A stretch of 64,000 nucleotides of DNA from Mesorhizobium sp. L-2-11 (GTDB lineage: Bacteria > Pseudomonadota > Alphaproteobacteria > Rhizobiales > Rhizobiaceae): positions 2,620,001 through 2,684,000 of the forward strand of contig NZ_AP023257.1 of assembly GCF_016756595.1 (NCBI RefSeq), in the 5' to 3' direction. The position numbers and the translations under genes were made by a program. This document shows positions 28,437-36,185 of the stretch, piece by piece. Position 1 is the first letter of the stretch. The number at the start of each line of letters is the position of its first letter. Below the pieces are notes generated by a model. It did not search any database. It was not told the origin of the DNA and saw nothing but the letters and a program-made list of their open reading frames with translations.

Positions 28437-29687
28437 ATGGCAGCATCGGAAACCGTCGAAATCGCCATCGTTGGCGCCGGCATTGTCGGATTGGCCACGG
28501 CACTTCGGCTTGCGGCCGACGGGCGCGAGGTGCTGCTCATCGATCCCAACGAGCCTGGCTCCGGCGCCTCGTTCGGCAACGCCGGAACGCTGGCCGAGTA
28601 TGCCTGCATGCCGGTCGGCAATCCGGCCCTGCTGCGCCAATTGCCAAGACTGCTCCTCGACCCCGCCAGTCCATTCGCCTTGCGCTGGCCGGCGTTTTTC
28701 CAGCTGGCGCCCTGGCTGGTCCGCTTCCTGCGGCAGTCGCTTCCGGCGGCCACCCGTGCCAATGCGCTGGCGCTGGCCGGGCTTCTGGCTGAGGCCCTGC
28801 CGGCCTGGGAGGAGATGGCGAAAGAGGCCGATATGGCCGACCTGCTGCGCCGCAACGGCTGTCTCTATTTGTATCGTCGCGAGAGCGATTTCGCCAAGGC
28901 TGCTGGGGGCAGGGCGCTGCGTGCCGGGTTCGGCGTGCATCAGGAGGTTCTGACTCCGGCAGAGGTGGCCGCGCTGGAGCCGAGCCTGCCCCCGATCGGG
29001 GCCCGTGGCCTGTACTTTCCGGATTCGATGAACGTCACCGATCCAAAGACGCTGATGCGGCGGCTGCTCGATGCCGCGACCGCCCGTGGCGTGTCGGTGG
29101 CGCAGGCTGCTGCAACCGGGCTGCAGGTCGAGGCGGACGGTGTCAGGCTCAGCGGTTGCGGCCTGCGGGTCAAGGCGAACACGGTGGTGATCGCCGCGGG
29201 TGCGCAGTCGCGGGCGTTGGCCCTGCAGGCCGGCGACAGCGTCCCGCTCGAGACCGAGCGCGGTTATCATCTCGAATTCCCGACCGAAGCGCCTTTGCTT
29301 AATCGTCCGGTCTGTCCTGTCGATCTCGGCTTCTACATGACGCCGGTGACCGGCCGGCTGCGTGTCGCCGGAACCGTCGAACTCGGCGGGCTTGCAGCGC
29401 CGGCAAATCCCCGCCGGCTGGCTTTGCTGGATCGCGGTGTCAGGCAGTTCTTCCCCTCACTCGGCCGGCCCTCATCCGAATGGCTCGGGTTCCGGCCGTC
29501 GCTGCCCGATTCCCGGCCCGTCATCGGTCGGTCACGTGGCAGCCGCAGGGTGATCCATGCCTTCGGTCATGGTCATCTCGGCCTCACTCTGGCGCCGATC
29601 ACCGCCCGCCTGGTCGCCGACCTGATTGCCGGACGCGGCGATCCTGACCGCCTCGCGCCCTTTGCGGTGAACCGCTTCGGCGGATGA
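28437..29687 (+). CDS. FAD-dependent oxidoreductase, DadA/D-amino-acid dehydrogenase-like
   Basis: A 416-residue DAO-family flavoprotein. It has IAIVGAGIVGLATALRLAAD (Rossmann GxGxxG for FAD), GASFGNAGTLAEY, and near the C-terminus GFRPSLPDSRPVIGRS and FGHGHLGLTLAP. This fits D-amino acid dehydrogenases and related opine or secondary-amine oxidases. It may oxidise the imported substrate of the neighbouring ABC system. ATG at 28437 is used because the upstream in-frame ATG is inside a palindromic repeat. Confidence 0.87.
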   Translation: MAASETVEIAIVGAGIVGLATALRLAADGREVLLIDPNEPGSGASFGNAGTLAEYACMPVGNPALLRQLPRLLLDPASPFALRWPAFFQLAPWLVRFLRQSLPAATRANALALAGLLAEALPAWEEMAKEADMADLLRRNGCLYLYRRESDFAKAAGGRALRAGFGVHQEVLTPAEVAALEPSLPPIGARGLYFPDSMNVTDPKTLMRRLLDAATARGVSVAQAAATGLQVEADGVRLSGCGLRVKANTVVIAAGAQSRALALQAGDSVPLETERGYHLEFPTEAPLLNRPVCPVDLGFYMTPVTGRLRVAGTVELGGLAAPANPRRLALLDRGVRQFFPSLGRPSSEWLGFRPSLPDSRPVIGRSRGSRRVIHAFGHGHLGLTLAPITARLVADLIAGRGDPDRLAPFAVNRFGG

Positions 29688-29753
29688 AGGCACGTCGGCT
29701 TCGCCGCGGCAGCACAGCGCGTGAGCATTGGATTCGGCACCATTCAAGCAAAA

Positions 29754-29778
29754 ACCCGCCCCGGTCTCCGGAGCGGGT
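29754..29778. terminator. Possible hairpin terminator
   Basis: ACCCGCCCC (29754-29762) pairs with GGAGCGGGT (29770-29778) with one mismatch. The A-run upstream gives a T-run only on the minus strand, where no gene ends. On the plus strand it lies 67 bp after the DadA-like gene but has a poor T-tract. It may be bidirectional. Confidence 0.35.
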
Positions 29779-29947
29779 CTGTTGCCTGAGGCGGAACTCA
29801 ACACATGTCCGCAGCCGCAAGGTCGCCTCGCGATGCTGAAGATCTGGTTAACTGGTCAATTTGATTCAAATCCAGCTGTGGATGTTCGCCTTTGGGTAAA
29901 TCGAAATGGGCCATGCTTGTCGCGCGGCGGGCAAAAAAGGAGAATTC

Positions 29948-30136
29948 ATGACCAGCGACTTTGCCGCCGCCCACCTCCATCTTGAACGAGCCTGCCATTA
30001 TCTGCGCGGCGATGACGAGACGAGCAGCGCGGCTCGCGCCGCCCTGGACATACTGATCGATGCAATTGTCGCAGCCCAGTACAAGCGTCCGCCCGCGGAC
30101 GTGGTGGAATTTCCCAGAACGGCAACACAGCGATAG
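29948..30136 (+). CDS. Small hypothetical protein, 62 aa
   Basis: AAGGAG stands 7 nt before the ATG, the best evidence that this is translated. The product is soluble and mainly helical (AAHLHLERACHYLRGDD, ARAALDILIDAIVAAQY) and ends in a loop with PPADVVEF. I do not recognise a domain. A gene-free region follows. Its small size and strong ribosome-binding site fit a conserved rhizobial orphan. Confidence 0.6.
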   Translation: MTSDFAAAHLHLERACHYLRGDDETSSAARAALDILIDAIVAAQYKRPPADVVEFPRTATQR

Positions 30137-30485
30137 TCGGCGAACGCCGAAGCGCGGCGCATCATCCGCAGGATTAATGCGCCGCTTCAAGTTCTTGTTT
30201 CTATACATGTTGTTGTCTTAAACCGCTGCGCGCCCTCGGGGCGGGCCCGTGGGCATGCCTTGGCCGACATGCAGTCGCGTGCGAAACAAATGGAGCGGGA
30301 TGGCCAGTTCGATTTAATCGCATTTCGCTCTGCCGTACCCTCTCCCAATGGCTGATGCTCGGTTGCAGGAGCTACCGACGACGCCGGATTGACTCTTATC
30401 TGCGCCCATGTTGATGTTGCAGTGCAACATAGAGCAACGGTTCCGAAGGCGGCAAGTCGTAGGGGAACTTGAGGGGGCTTAACTG
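30137..30485. other. Intergenic region with a diverged mosaic repeat
   Basis: No gene is seen. Positions ~30165-30275 resemble the second module of the repeat at 22195-22300 (TTCTTGTTTCTATACATG, then AAACCGCTGCGC and ACATGCA), but with more mismatches and a GC-rich insertion. The last ~100 bp before 30486 probably contain the promoter of the HTTM gene. Confidence 0.5.
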
Positions 30486-31985
30486 GTGTTTATTGGGCAG
30501 CCGCAATACTCAAGCGCGACAGCATTATGGAACATTGGTCGCGGCAAGATCACGAAAGTCAGCGGTCGGGACGATACATTTGACGGGCTGACCGCATTTA
30601 CCCCTTTCTGGGCAATGGCGGCGATCTTCAGTATCGCCGGTGATATCTATTCCATGCTTGGCTACAAGGGGCCGCTTTTTGCCGCCCTGAGCTGGTCGGT
30701 CGTCCTGTTCAGCCTGCTGCTCCTGCTGTACCCGCGGCGAACCGAGTTTTTGATCGGGCTCGTGATGGTATCGCTGGTGCTGTACGCGCTGCGCATGCCG
30801 GTCGCTTCGAACAACAAGACGATCACGGCGGTGATGAACGGGGCTATCCTGCTCAGCGCAGCGGCACTCTATCTGCGGGCCGCCGGCCGCGGCGCTGGGC
30901 TGGACCGGATGGACCTGTATCAGCAGATCCGGATCGTCGCCCGGTCGCTGCTCGCCATCATGTATTTCTACGGCATCTTCCACAAGATCAACACCGATTT
31001 CCTCGACCCTAGCGTGAGTTGCGCGGTGGGCCTCTACGCTCCTCTGGCTCGTCCGTTCGGCCTCGAGGACAATCTGTTTGGCCGGTATCTTGCGATCTAC
31101 GCCACCTTCCTCATCGAGGCGATCGCGATCGTGTCGCTCTATTGGAAGCGCTATTTCGCCGTCGGGTTCATTCTCGCACTGGTCTTCCATTACGTGATTC
31201 CGATCTCGGCCTATTCCTGGTACATGGACTTTTCCAGCCTGGTGTTCGCGCTGTATGTGCTGAGCATCCCCACGCCCGCCAGCGAGGCGCTCTATCGCAA
31301 ATCGTTGGAGTTTGCCGATCCGCTGCGCGAAACGTGCGGCCGGGTCGGGATCTTGCTGCCGGGCGCGGCCGTGATGCTGTTCGCGGTCACCCTCGTCGTT
31401 CTGCTCAGCCATGCTTTTCCCGGCCGTTCCTTCGACATGATGGTCCACTCTGTCTGGATGCTCTTTTGGGCGGTGGTGGGCGGCGCGGCGATGGTCGTGC
31501 TGGCCCATGTGGCTCTGCAGAATCTGCCTTGCCGGACCGTTTCCTCGCCGCGCCAGCCGTTCTGGGTCTATTTGGTGCCGGGCCTGTTCTTCCTCTCCTG
31601 CCTGTCACCCTATGTCGGGCTCAAGACGGAGAGTTCCATCAACATGTTCAGCAATCTGCACACGGAAGCCGGCCAGACCAACCATCTGCTGTTTGCCAAG
31701 CCACCGTACTTGTTCAACTATCAGAACGAGGTGGTGAAGATCGTTGATTCCTCGGAGCCGCATCTCGTCCGGCAGTCGCAGGCGGGCAACTACCACGTCC
31801 TCCTCGATCTGAAGAGACAGCTGCGCCGGAAGCCCGAGGCTTGGGTGACTTACGTGAAGGATGGCGAGACGATCACCCGCGCCAACGCGTCGACCTTCGC
31901 GGAGGAAATGCCCAGCCTCATCGAACGCAAGCTGCTTATCTTCAAGCTGGTGGATTTTTCGCGGCCGAAGGCCTGCACCCACTGA
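30486..31985 (+). CDS. HTTM / vitamin-K gamma-carboxylase-like membrane protein
   Basis: A 499-residue integral membrane protein with about 10-11 hydrophobic helices. Two blocks identify it as HTTM-like: YFYGIFHKINTDFLDP, matching the aGxxKLNxxWL pattern, and NMFSNLHTEAGQTNHLL, the conserved block before the C-terminal soluble tail. HTTM proteins are distant relatives of vitamin K-dependent gamma-carboxylase; bacterial functions are mostly unknown. It starts at GTG, with GAGGGGG upstream. It converges on a DCC thiol-oxidoreductase gene, a partner domain often found next to HTTM genes. Confidence 0.75.
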   Translation: MFIGQPQYSSATALWNIGRGKITKVSGRDDTFDGLTAFTPFWAMAAIFSIAGDIYSMLGYKGPLFAALSWSVVLFSLLLLLYPRRTEFLIGLVMVSLVLYALRMPVASNNKTITAVMNGAILLSAAALYLRAAGRGAGLDRMDLYQQIRIVARSLLAIMYFYGIFHKINTDFLDPSVSCAVGLYAPLARPFGLEDNLFGRYLAIYATFLIEAIAIVSLYWKRYFAVGFILALVFHYVIPISAYSWYMDFSSLVFALYVLSIPTPASEALYRKSLEFADPLRETCGRVGILLPGAAVMLFAVTLVVLLSHAFPGRSFDMMVHSVWMLFWAVVGGAAMVVLAHVALQNLPCRTVSSPRQPFWVYLVPGLFFLSCLSPYVGLKTESSINMFSNLHTEAGQTNHLLFAKPPYLFNYQNEVVKIVDSSEPHLVRQSQAGNYHVLLDLKRQLRRKPEAWVTYVKDGETITRANASTFAEEMPSLIERKLLIFKLVDFSRPKACTH

Positions 31986-32104
31986 GCGCCGCCGGAGAAC
32001 TGGCCGAATGTTCGCGAGTCAATTGGCAGGCGTCGCCGGGCCGTCGGCTAAGCCATGCATTTCGCCCAGCGCGATGCCAAAGGGGATCGTCGCTTCGGAA
32101 ATAT

Positions 32105-32506
32105 CTAGCGCTGTTCGAGATCGGCAGGGATCAGCGAGCGGCCTCGAAGCCTCAGGGTGGCCCGGCGTCCGAGCTTGAGCGCCGGATAGATCAGCCGCGC
32201 CGCCGTCCGGTTTGACAGAATCCTGCGGTTGAGCCAGCCGAAAAGCGTCGAAGAGGAACTGAGGATCGCCAGGAGATTGATGGCTTCCTCGCCGTGGTAG
32301 ACGCGGTCCTCGAAAACGAAGAGCATGCCCTCGTTCAGGTCGAAGCCCTGGCGCTGAAACTCGACAACGCGCGGGTCGCCGGAGCGCGCGTCGAGCAGCT
32401 CAACAGGACCGACCGCGTCGCGCAGCCGGGCAAAGCGGACATAGCTCTGGCAGAAGATGCAGTCGCCGTCATAGACGATAAGCGCCGTCTTCCCAAGTGG
32501 CTTCAT
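32105..32506 (-). CDS. DCC-family thiol-disulfide oxidoreductase (DUF393)
   Basis: A 133-residue protein with the family signature YDGDCIFCQ at residues 12-20, a thioredoxin-like CxxC variant, and GMLFVFEDRVYHGEEAI, a conserved strand-helix. DCC proteins are predicted redox proteins. Its ATG overlaps the stop of a 62-residue membrane protein (ATGA). It ends 120 bp from the convergent HTTM gene. Confidence 0.85.
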   Translation of the reverse strand: MKPLGKTALIVYDGDCIFCQSYVRFARLRDAVGPVELLDARSGDPRVVEFQRQGFDLNEGMLFVFEDRVYHGEEAINLLAILSSSSTLFGWLNRRILSNRTAARLIYPALKLGRRATLRLRGRSLIPADLEQR

Positions 32507-32691
32507 TGCAGCGTCGGATCCTGGCTGTGCCCGATCGGTGCTTCTACGGCGCTATCGATCGCGCAATTGCTGTAGAATGCGCAGCCCGAGACGACGGGCA
32601 GGTTGCTGAAGGCGTCGAGGATGGCGACGAGCACCAGCCCGACAATGCCGAGCATCAACATTTTTTTGTAGGGGGACAGCTCGCGAAGCAT
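32503..32691 (-). CDS. Small single-pass membrane protein, 62 aa
   Basis: ATG at 32691 follows AGGA. The product has a basic N-terminus (MLRELSPYKK), one membrane helix (MLMLGIVGLVLVAILDAF) and a ~30-residue outside tail with two Cys, one in GCAFYSNC. The paired cysteines, together with a 4-bp overlap with the DCC oxidoreductase, suggest it is its membrane-anchored partner or substrate. This pairing is inference. Confidence 0.6.
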   Translation of the reverse strand: MLRELSPYKKMLMLGIVGLVLVAILDAFSNLPVVSGCAFYSNCAIDSAVEAPIGHSQDPTLQ

Positions 32692-32983
32692 CTTGGTCCT
32701 TGCTGCTTGATACGGACCTGGTCGATCCGACGTCAAAGCGCGATCGATTTCAACAGCCGGCTGTCTGCAAGAACGGCAGCCCCTGCCGGTCAAGGTTTCC
32801 TATCGCAAGCTCTTGAACTGCCATAGTCGGCACCAGCCTGTTATTGTGCACCGCAACAATGGGTGAAGATCGGCGGAAAATCAAGCGGAATGCTGAATTT
32901 CGCTGACTTTACGTGACATAGCGTCTTCGGCAATGTCGATCGGCAATCCGGGAAGCCGAGCCAATTCGCACTTGCCACAAAGT

Positions 32984-34111
32984 ATGATGCAATGCACAAT
33001 CGCCATCGAAACCGAAGGACCGGGCCGGCCGATAAGCCGTTTCCAGGAAACGCTGAAGTTGAACCTGCCCATACGTGAGACCTGGCTGGACACCGCCAAG
33101 GGCCTGGGGATCACCCTCGTCGTCATAGCCCACGTCCTCGACCACAGCACCTGGCGCTGGGCGCACCCGATTTACTTTGCGGCATCGCTGTTCTTCATGC
33201 CGTTCTTCTTCATCATATCGGGCTACCTTTTTGCCGTCACGCAGAGGAAGGCGCTTTTCCGCAAGCGCGTCCAGGGCCTGCTCATCCCCTATGTGATGTT
33301 TCTCGGCGCGATCATGGCGAGCGTGCTTGTTGTCGACTTTTTGCGCGGCGACACCCCGGCGCCCTGGCAGATCAGGGAACTCATCACCGACGCCCTGCTG
33401 GGCGGACGGCACCTGACGCGCGAACTCGGCGTGTTCTGGTTCGTCACCTGCCTCGTCGCCACGCAACTTGTCTACAACGAGGTCGCGATCAGGGCCAGCG
33501 GACCGACCGATCCCGGCATGCTGATCTTCGTCAGCGCATCCCTCGGCCTCGCCTATTCAATCCAGGCCTATTGGCAGGATTTGCAAGCGCCGCTGGCTCT
33601 GACGAACGTGCCGCTCGCCATCGGCGCATTCTGGTTCGGACATTTCCTGCGCGAACGCGGCATGAGCGCGCTGTGGTCGGCGGTGTTTGTCGTGGCGGTT
33701 GCCGGGGTCGCGCTCGCGGCGGCGCGGATGGGGTCCGACTTTACCTTCAGCATGAAGAACGCCATCTTCGGCCCGCCACTTCTCGGCCTGCTCGTTGCAT
33801 TGGCGATTTCGACCTTTATCCTCGGCCTCATCCGCTTCATGGCGATGCCGAGCTTGCGCATCGCTCCGTTGGCGGAAATCGGCGCGGCCTCCCTGGTGAT
33901 CATGTTCGTCCATCAGTTCGTTCATTTCACGCTGCGTGACTTCGGAATGTCTTCCGAGTTGGCGCTGATCGCCCTGTCGCTCGGACTTCCCTATCTGCTC
34001 TACTGCGGGCTGAGATCGTCCCGGATACTGTCGCCCTGGTTCATCGGAAGCGGAGACCTGGCGCTCAGCATCCAACTGATGAGGCGGAGCCTCGCCTTTC
34101 GGGCAGGCTGA
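32984..34111 (+). CDS. Acyltransferase family 3 membrane protein
   Basis: About 375 residues and 10 membrane helices. WLDTAKGLGITLVVIAHVLD carries the conserved His of acyltransferase-3 proteins, and FFMPFFFIISGYLFA is the second hallmark. This subgroup resembles fucose 4-O-acetylases, which transfer acetyl groups to surface sugars. The start is uncertain: ATG at 32984 or an upstream in-frame start at 32933. No clear ribosome-binding site separates them. Confidence 0.82.
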   Translation: MMQCTIAIETEGPGRPISRFQETLKLNLPIRETWLDTAKGLGITLVVIAHVLDHSTWRWAHPIYFAASLFFMPFFFIISGYLFAVTQRKALFRKRVQGLLIPYVMFLGAIMASVLVVDFLRGDTPAPWQIRELITDALLGGRHLTRELGVFWFVTCLVATQLVYNEVAIRASGPTDPGMLIFVSASLGLAYSIQAYWQDLQAPLALTNVPLAIGAFWFGHFLRERGMSALWSAVFVVAVAGVALAAARMGSDFTFSMKNAIFGPPLLGLLVALAISTFILGLIRFMAMPSLRIAPLAEIGAASLVIMFVHQFVHFTLRDFGMSSELALIALSLGLPYLLYCGLRSSRILSPWFIGSGDLALSIQLMRRSLAFRAG

Positions 34112-34323
34112 GCTCGAACGCTTCCGGGTGACGGCAGCAGCGGTTTCCTTCCGGGTCGGAGATGTCCAGCGCGCGGGTGGTCTGCCTTGCGGGCCAGTTC
34201 GGGCGGGCGTGTGGGCATCCGGGCACGATTCCGGGCAGACCTTCCTGGTCCCCTGTTCCCGCGCGTGCGGCGGGCGTATTCTCGCAGTCCGACGGGTCGA
34301 ATTATCAAGGGGAGGAGATTGCG

Positions 34324-35130
34324 ATGGCTGAGGCAACGCGCCACGACGCCTGGCAGGCCGGGGATAGCTACGACCTCTATATGGGGCGCTGGAGCCGTCA
34401 GATCGCTCCACCGTTCCTGGATTGGCTCGATCCGGCGGAGGGTCTGGACTGGCTGGAGGTAGGCTGCGGAACCGGGGCGCTGTCGGCAGCCATCCTGGCC
34501 CGTTGCAATCCCACGAGCCTGGTGTCCATAGATCCGTCGGAGGGTTTTCTCGCCAAGGCGCGGGCAAGCGTGCAGGACAAGCGTGTCGCGTTTCTCGCAG
34601 GCGATGCGCAGGCCTTGGCAGTCGAATCGGCCAGCAAGGACATGGTCGTGTCGGCGCTTGTTCTCAACTTCGTCCCCGACAAGCAAAAGGCGCTCTCCGA
34701 GATGCGGCGAGCGGCCCGCCCTGGAGCGACGATTGGATTCTATGTGTGGGATTATCCTGGCGGCGGGGTGGAATTCATGCGGGCTTTCTGGACCGCCGCG
34801 ACGGCGCTTGACCCCGGTGCCATCGACCTTACCGAAGACAGGCGTTTTCCGTTTTGCACACAAGATGGATTGACCGATCTCGCGAAGAAGGCCGGCCTGG
34901 TTTCCATCGACTCCGCGCGGATTGAAATGCCGGCCGTGTTCAAGGACTTTGAAGACTACTGGCACCCCTTCACCCTGGGTGCGGGGCCTGCGCCTGGCTA
35001 CTGCATGAGTCTCGACCCCGCAGCTCGCCAGAGATTGATGGAGAGGCTCCGCGACAGGCTGCCGCGCGGCGAGGGCGGGTCCATTCCCCTGAAAACGAGA
35101 GCCTGGGCAGTCAAGGCCAAGGTTCGCTGA
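34324..35130 (+). CDS. Class I SAM-dependent methyltransferase
   Basis: A 268-residue methyltransferase-11 protein: DWLEVGCGTGALSAAIL (motif I), VSIDPSEGFL, AGDAQALAVES, DMVVSALVLNFV (motif IV) and MRRAARPGATIGFYVWDY. GGGAGGAG lies just before the ATG. The substrate is a small molecule, unknown. The frame is open upstream to 34162, but the strong ribosome-binding site fixes the start. Confidence 0.88.
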   Translation: MAEATRHDAWQAGDSYDLYMGRWSRQIAPPFLDWLDPAEGLDWLEVGCGTGALSAAILARCNPTSLVSIDPSEGFLAKARASVQDKRVAFLAGDAQALAVESASKDMVVSALVLNFVPDKQKALSEMRRAARPGATIGFYVWDYPGGGVEFMRAFWTAATALDPGAIDLTEDRRFPFCTQDGLTDLAKKAGLVSIDSARIEMPAVFKDFEDYWHPFTLGAGPAPGYCMSLDPAARQRLMERLRDRLPRGEGGSIPLKTRAWAVKAKVR

Positions 35131-35285
35131 TGACCGCGAGCCCACGTCGCGCCAGACCGGCAGGCCAGCCAACGACAAGCTATCCGGCTATAAGCTGTCC
35201 GGCGCAAAGTTCGGGTTGACCGGCCCTGTGCGCGAAGCGACTATTCGTCTGGACAGCCGAGATGCCGGCATCAGGAGGAAACACG

Positions 35286-35591
35286 ATGGACGAGCCCGAT
35301 CGGTGGCGCCACATGTCGAGCGCGCCAAGGGATGGCAGCCGAATCCTTGTCACGGTTCGGCCGTCGGAACAGGGGCCGGCGGAAGTCGACCTGGCTTACT
35401 GGTCTCGAGCCGACCAGTTCGGCAGCGAAGGCTGGCGCGCTTCCGACTCGTCGCCCGGACGCGTGGTTGAGTACGCCGAACCCGAGCTGAAATGCTGGAT
35501 GCCACTGCCGACAGCCAATCTGAGCAGGGGTTCATTGCCGAGCCCCTGGGACGAAGAAGATGTCCCGCTGCTGGATGGATCGGGGATATGA
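35286..35591 (+). CDS. Small conserved hypothetical protein, 101 aa
   Basis: AGGAGG stands before the ATG. The protein opens with WRHMSSAPRDGSRILVTVR and has VDLAYWSRADQFGSEGW and ELKCWMPLP. This Trp-rich layout (APRDG, VxxAYW, xGW, CWMPLP) recurs in short phage- and rhizobial-type hypothetical proteins that resemble DUF551. The role is unknown. It stands alone. Confidence 0.65.
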   Translation: MDEPDRWRHMSSAPRDGSRILVTVRPSEQGPAEVDLAYWSRADQFGSEGWRASDSSPGRVVEYAEPELKCWMPLPTANLSRGSLPSPWDEEDVPLLDGSGI

Positions 35592-36185
35592 GGTGAAATG
35601 GGCCCTTCACACCGTAGAAAGGTCATTGGGATTGAGCCTAAACCCGCTGCAGACGCCAGAACGGCTTGGGGTCTCCGCCTCGACTTGCGCCGAAATCGAG
35701 CAAGCTGATCACTAGCGCGGCTGGTCGATTTGACCGGCGGTCCTTACCGCGGACGGAAATCCAATTCGTTGGTCAAAACGTTGCTCAAACGCTCCGGTGG
35801 AAGGGACGCCAGAGCTGAAGAAGCCGTGCGCGATATACACTACCAGCCTGCCATAGGCGGATCGCGGTGGTCCGGAGATCAAATCCGCGGACCGTTGATG
35901 CCCGGCAGGCCCGCTGTTTCTCAAGATACCGCGCGAGCGCAATATCGTGGCGTAACGGCCCGCGCGGCTGCTCATTCTGCCAGGGATCATCATGCCAGTG
36001 GGCCATTCGGTCGGGTTCGGACGTAGCACAGTGTCCTCCTGAGGTAGTCGTGCCGGCACTTTTTCCCGGCGCCGTGAGAAACGCGTTGGAGCCAGCGTGA
36101 AGGATTCGTGAAACCGCCAGACCAAACAAAATGACGGTTGAAATAGAGACAAGGACAGGAAAGGATCGCAAAGAAAGTTGCGGCT
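35592..36185. other. Intergenic region before the three-domain regulator
   Basis: About 590 bp without a supported gene. On the minus strand a TTG-started frame at 35785-36171 begins with a signal-like stretch (VLVSISTVILFGLAVS), but it has no ribosome-binding site and no recognisable domain. The final ~80 bp are AT-rich and presumably carry the promoter of the regulator. Confidence 0.45.

Noticed and set aside
35785..36171. TTG-started minus-strand ORF with a signal-like N-terminus
   Set aside because: No ribosome-binding site, no domain, and two competing frames over the same stretch.
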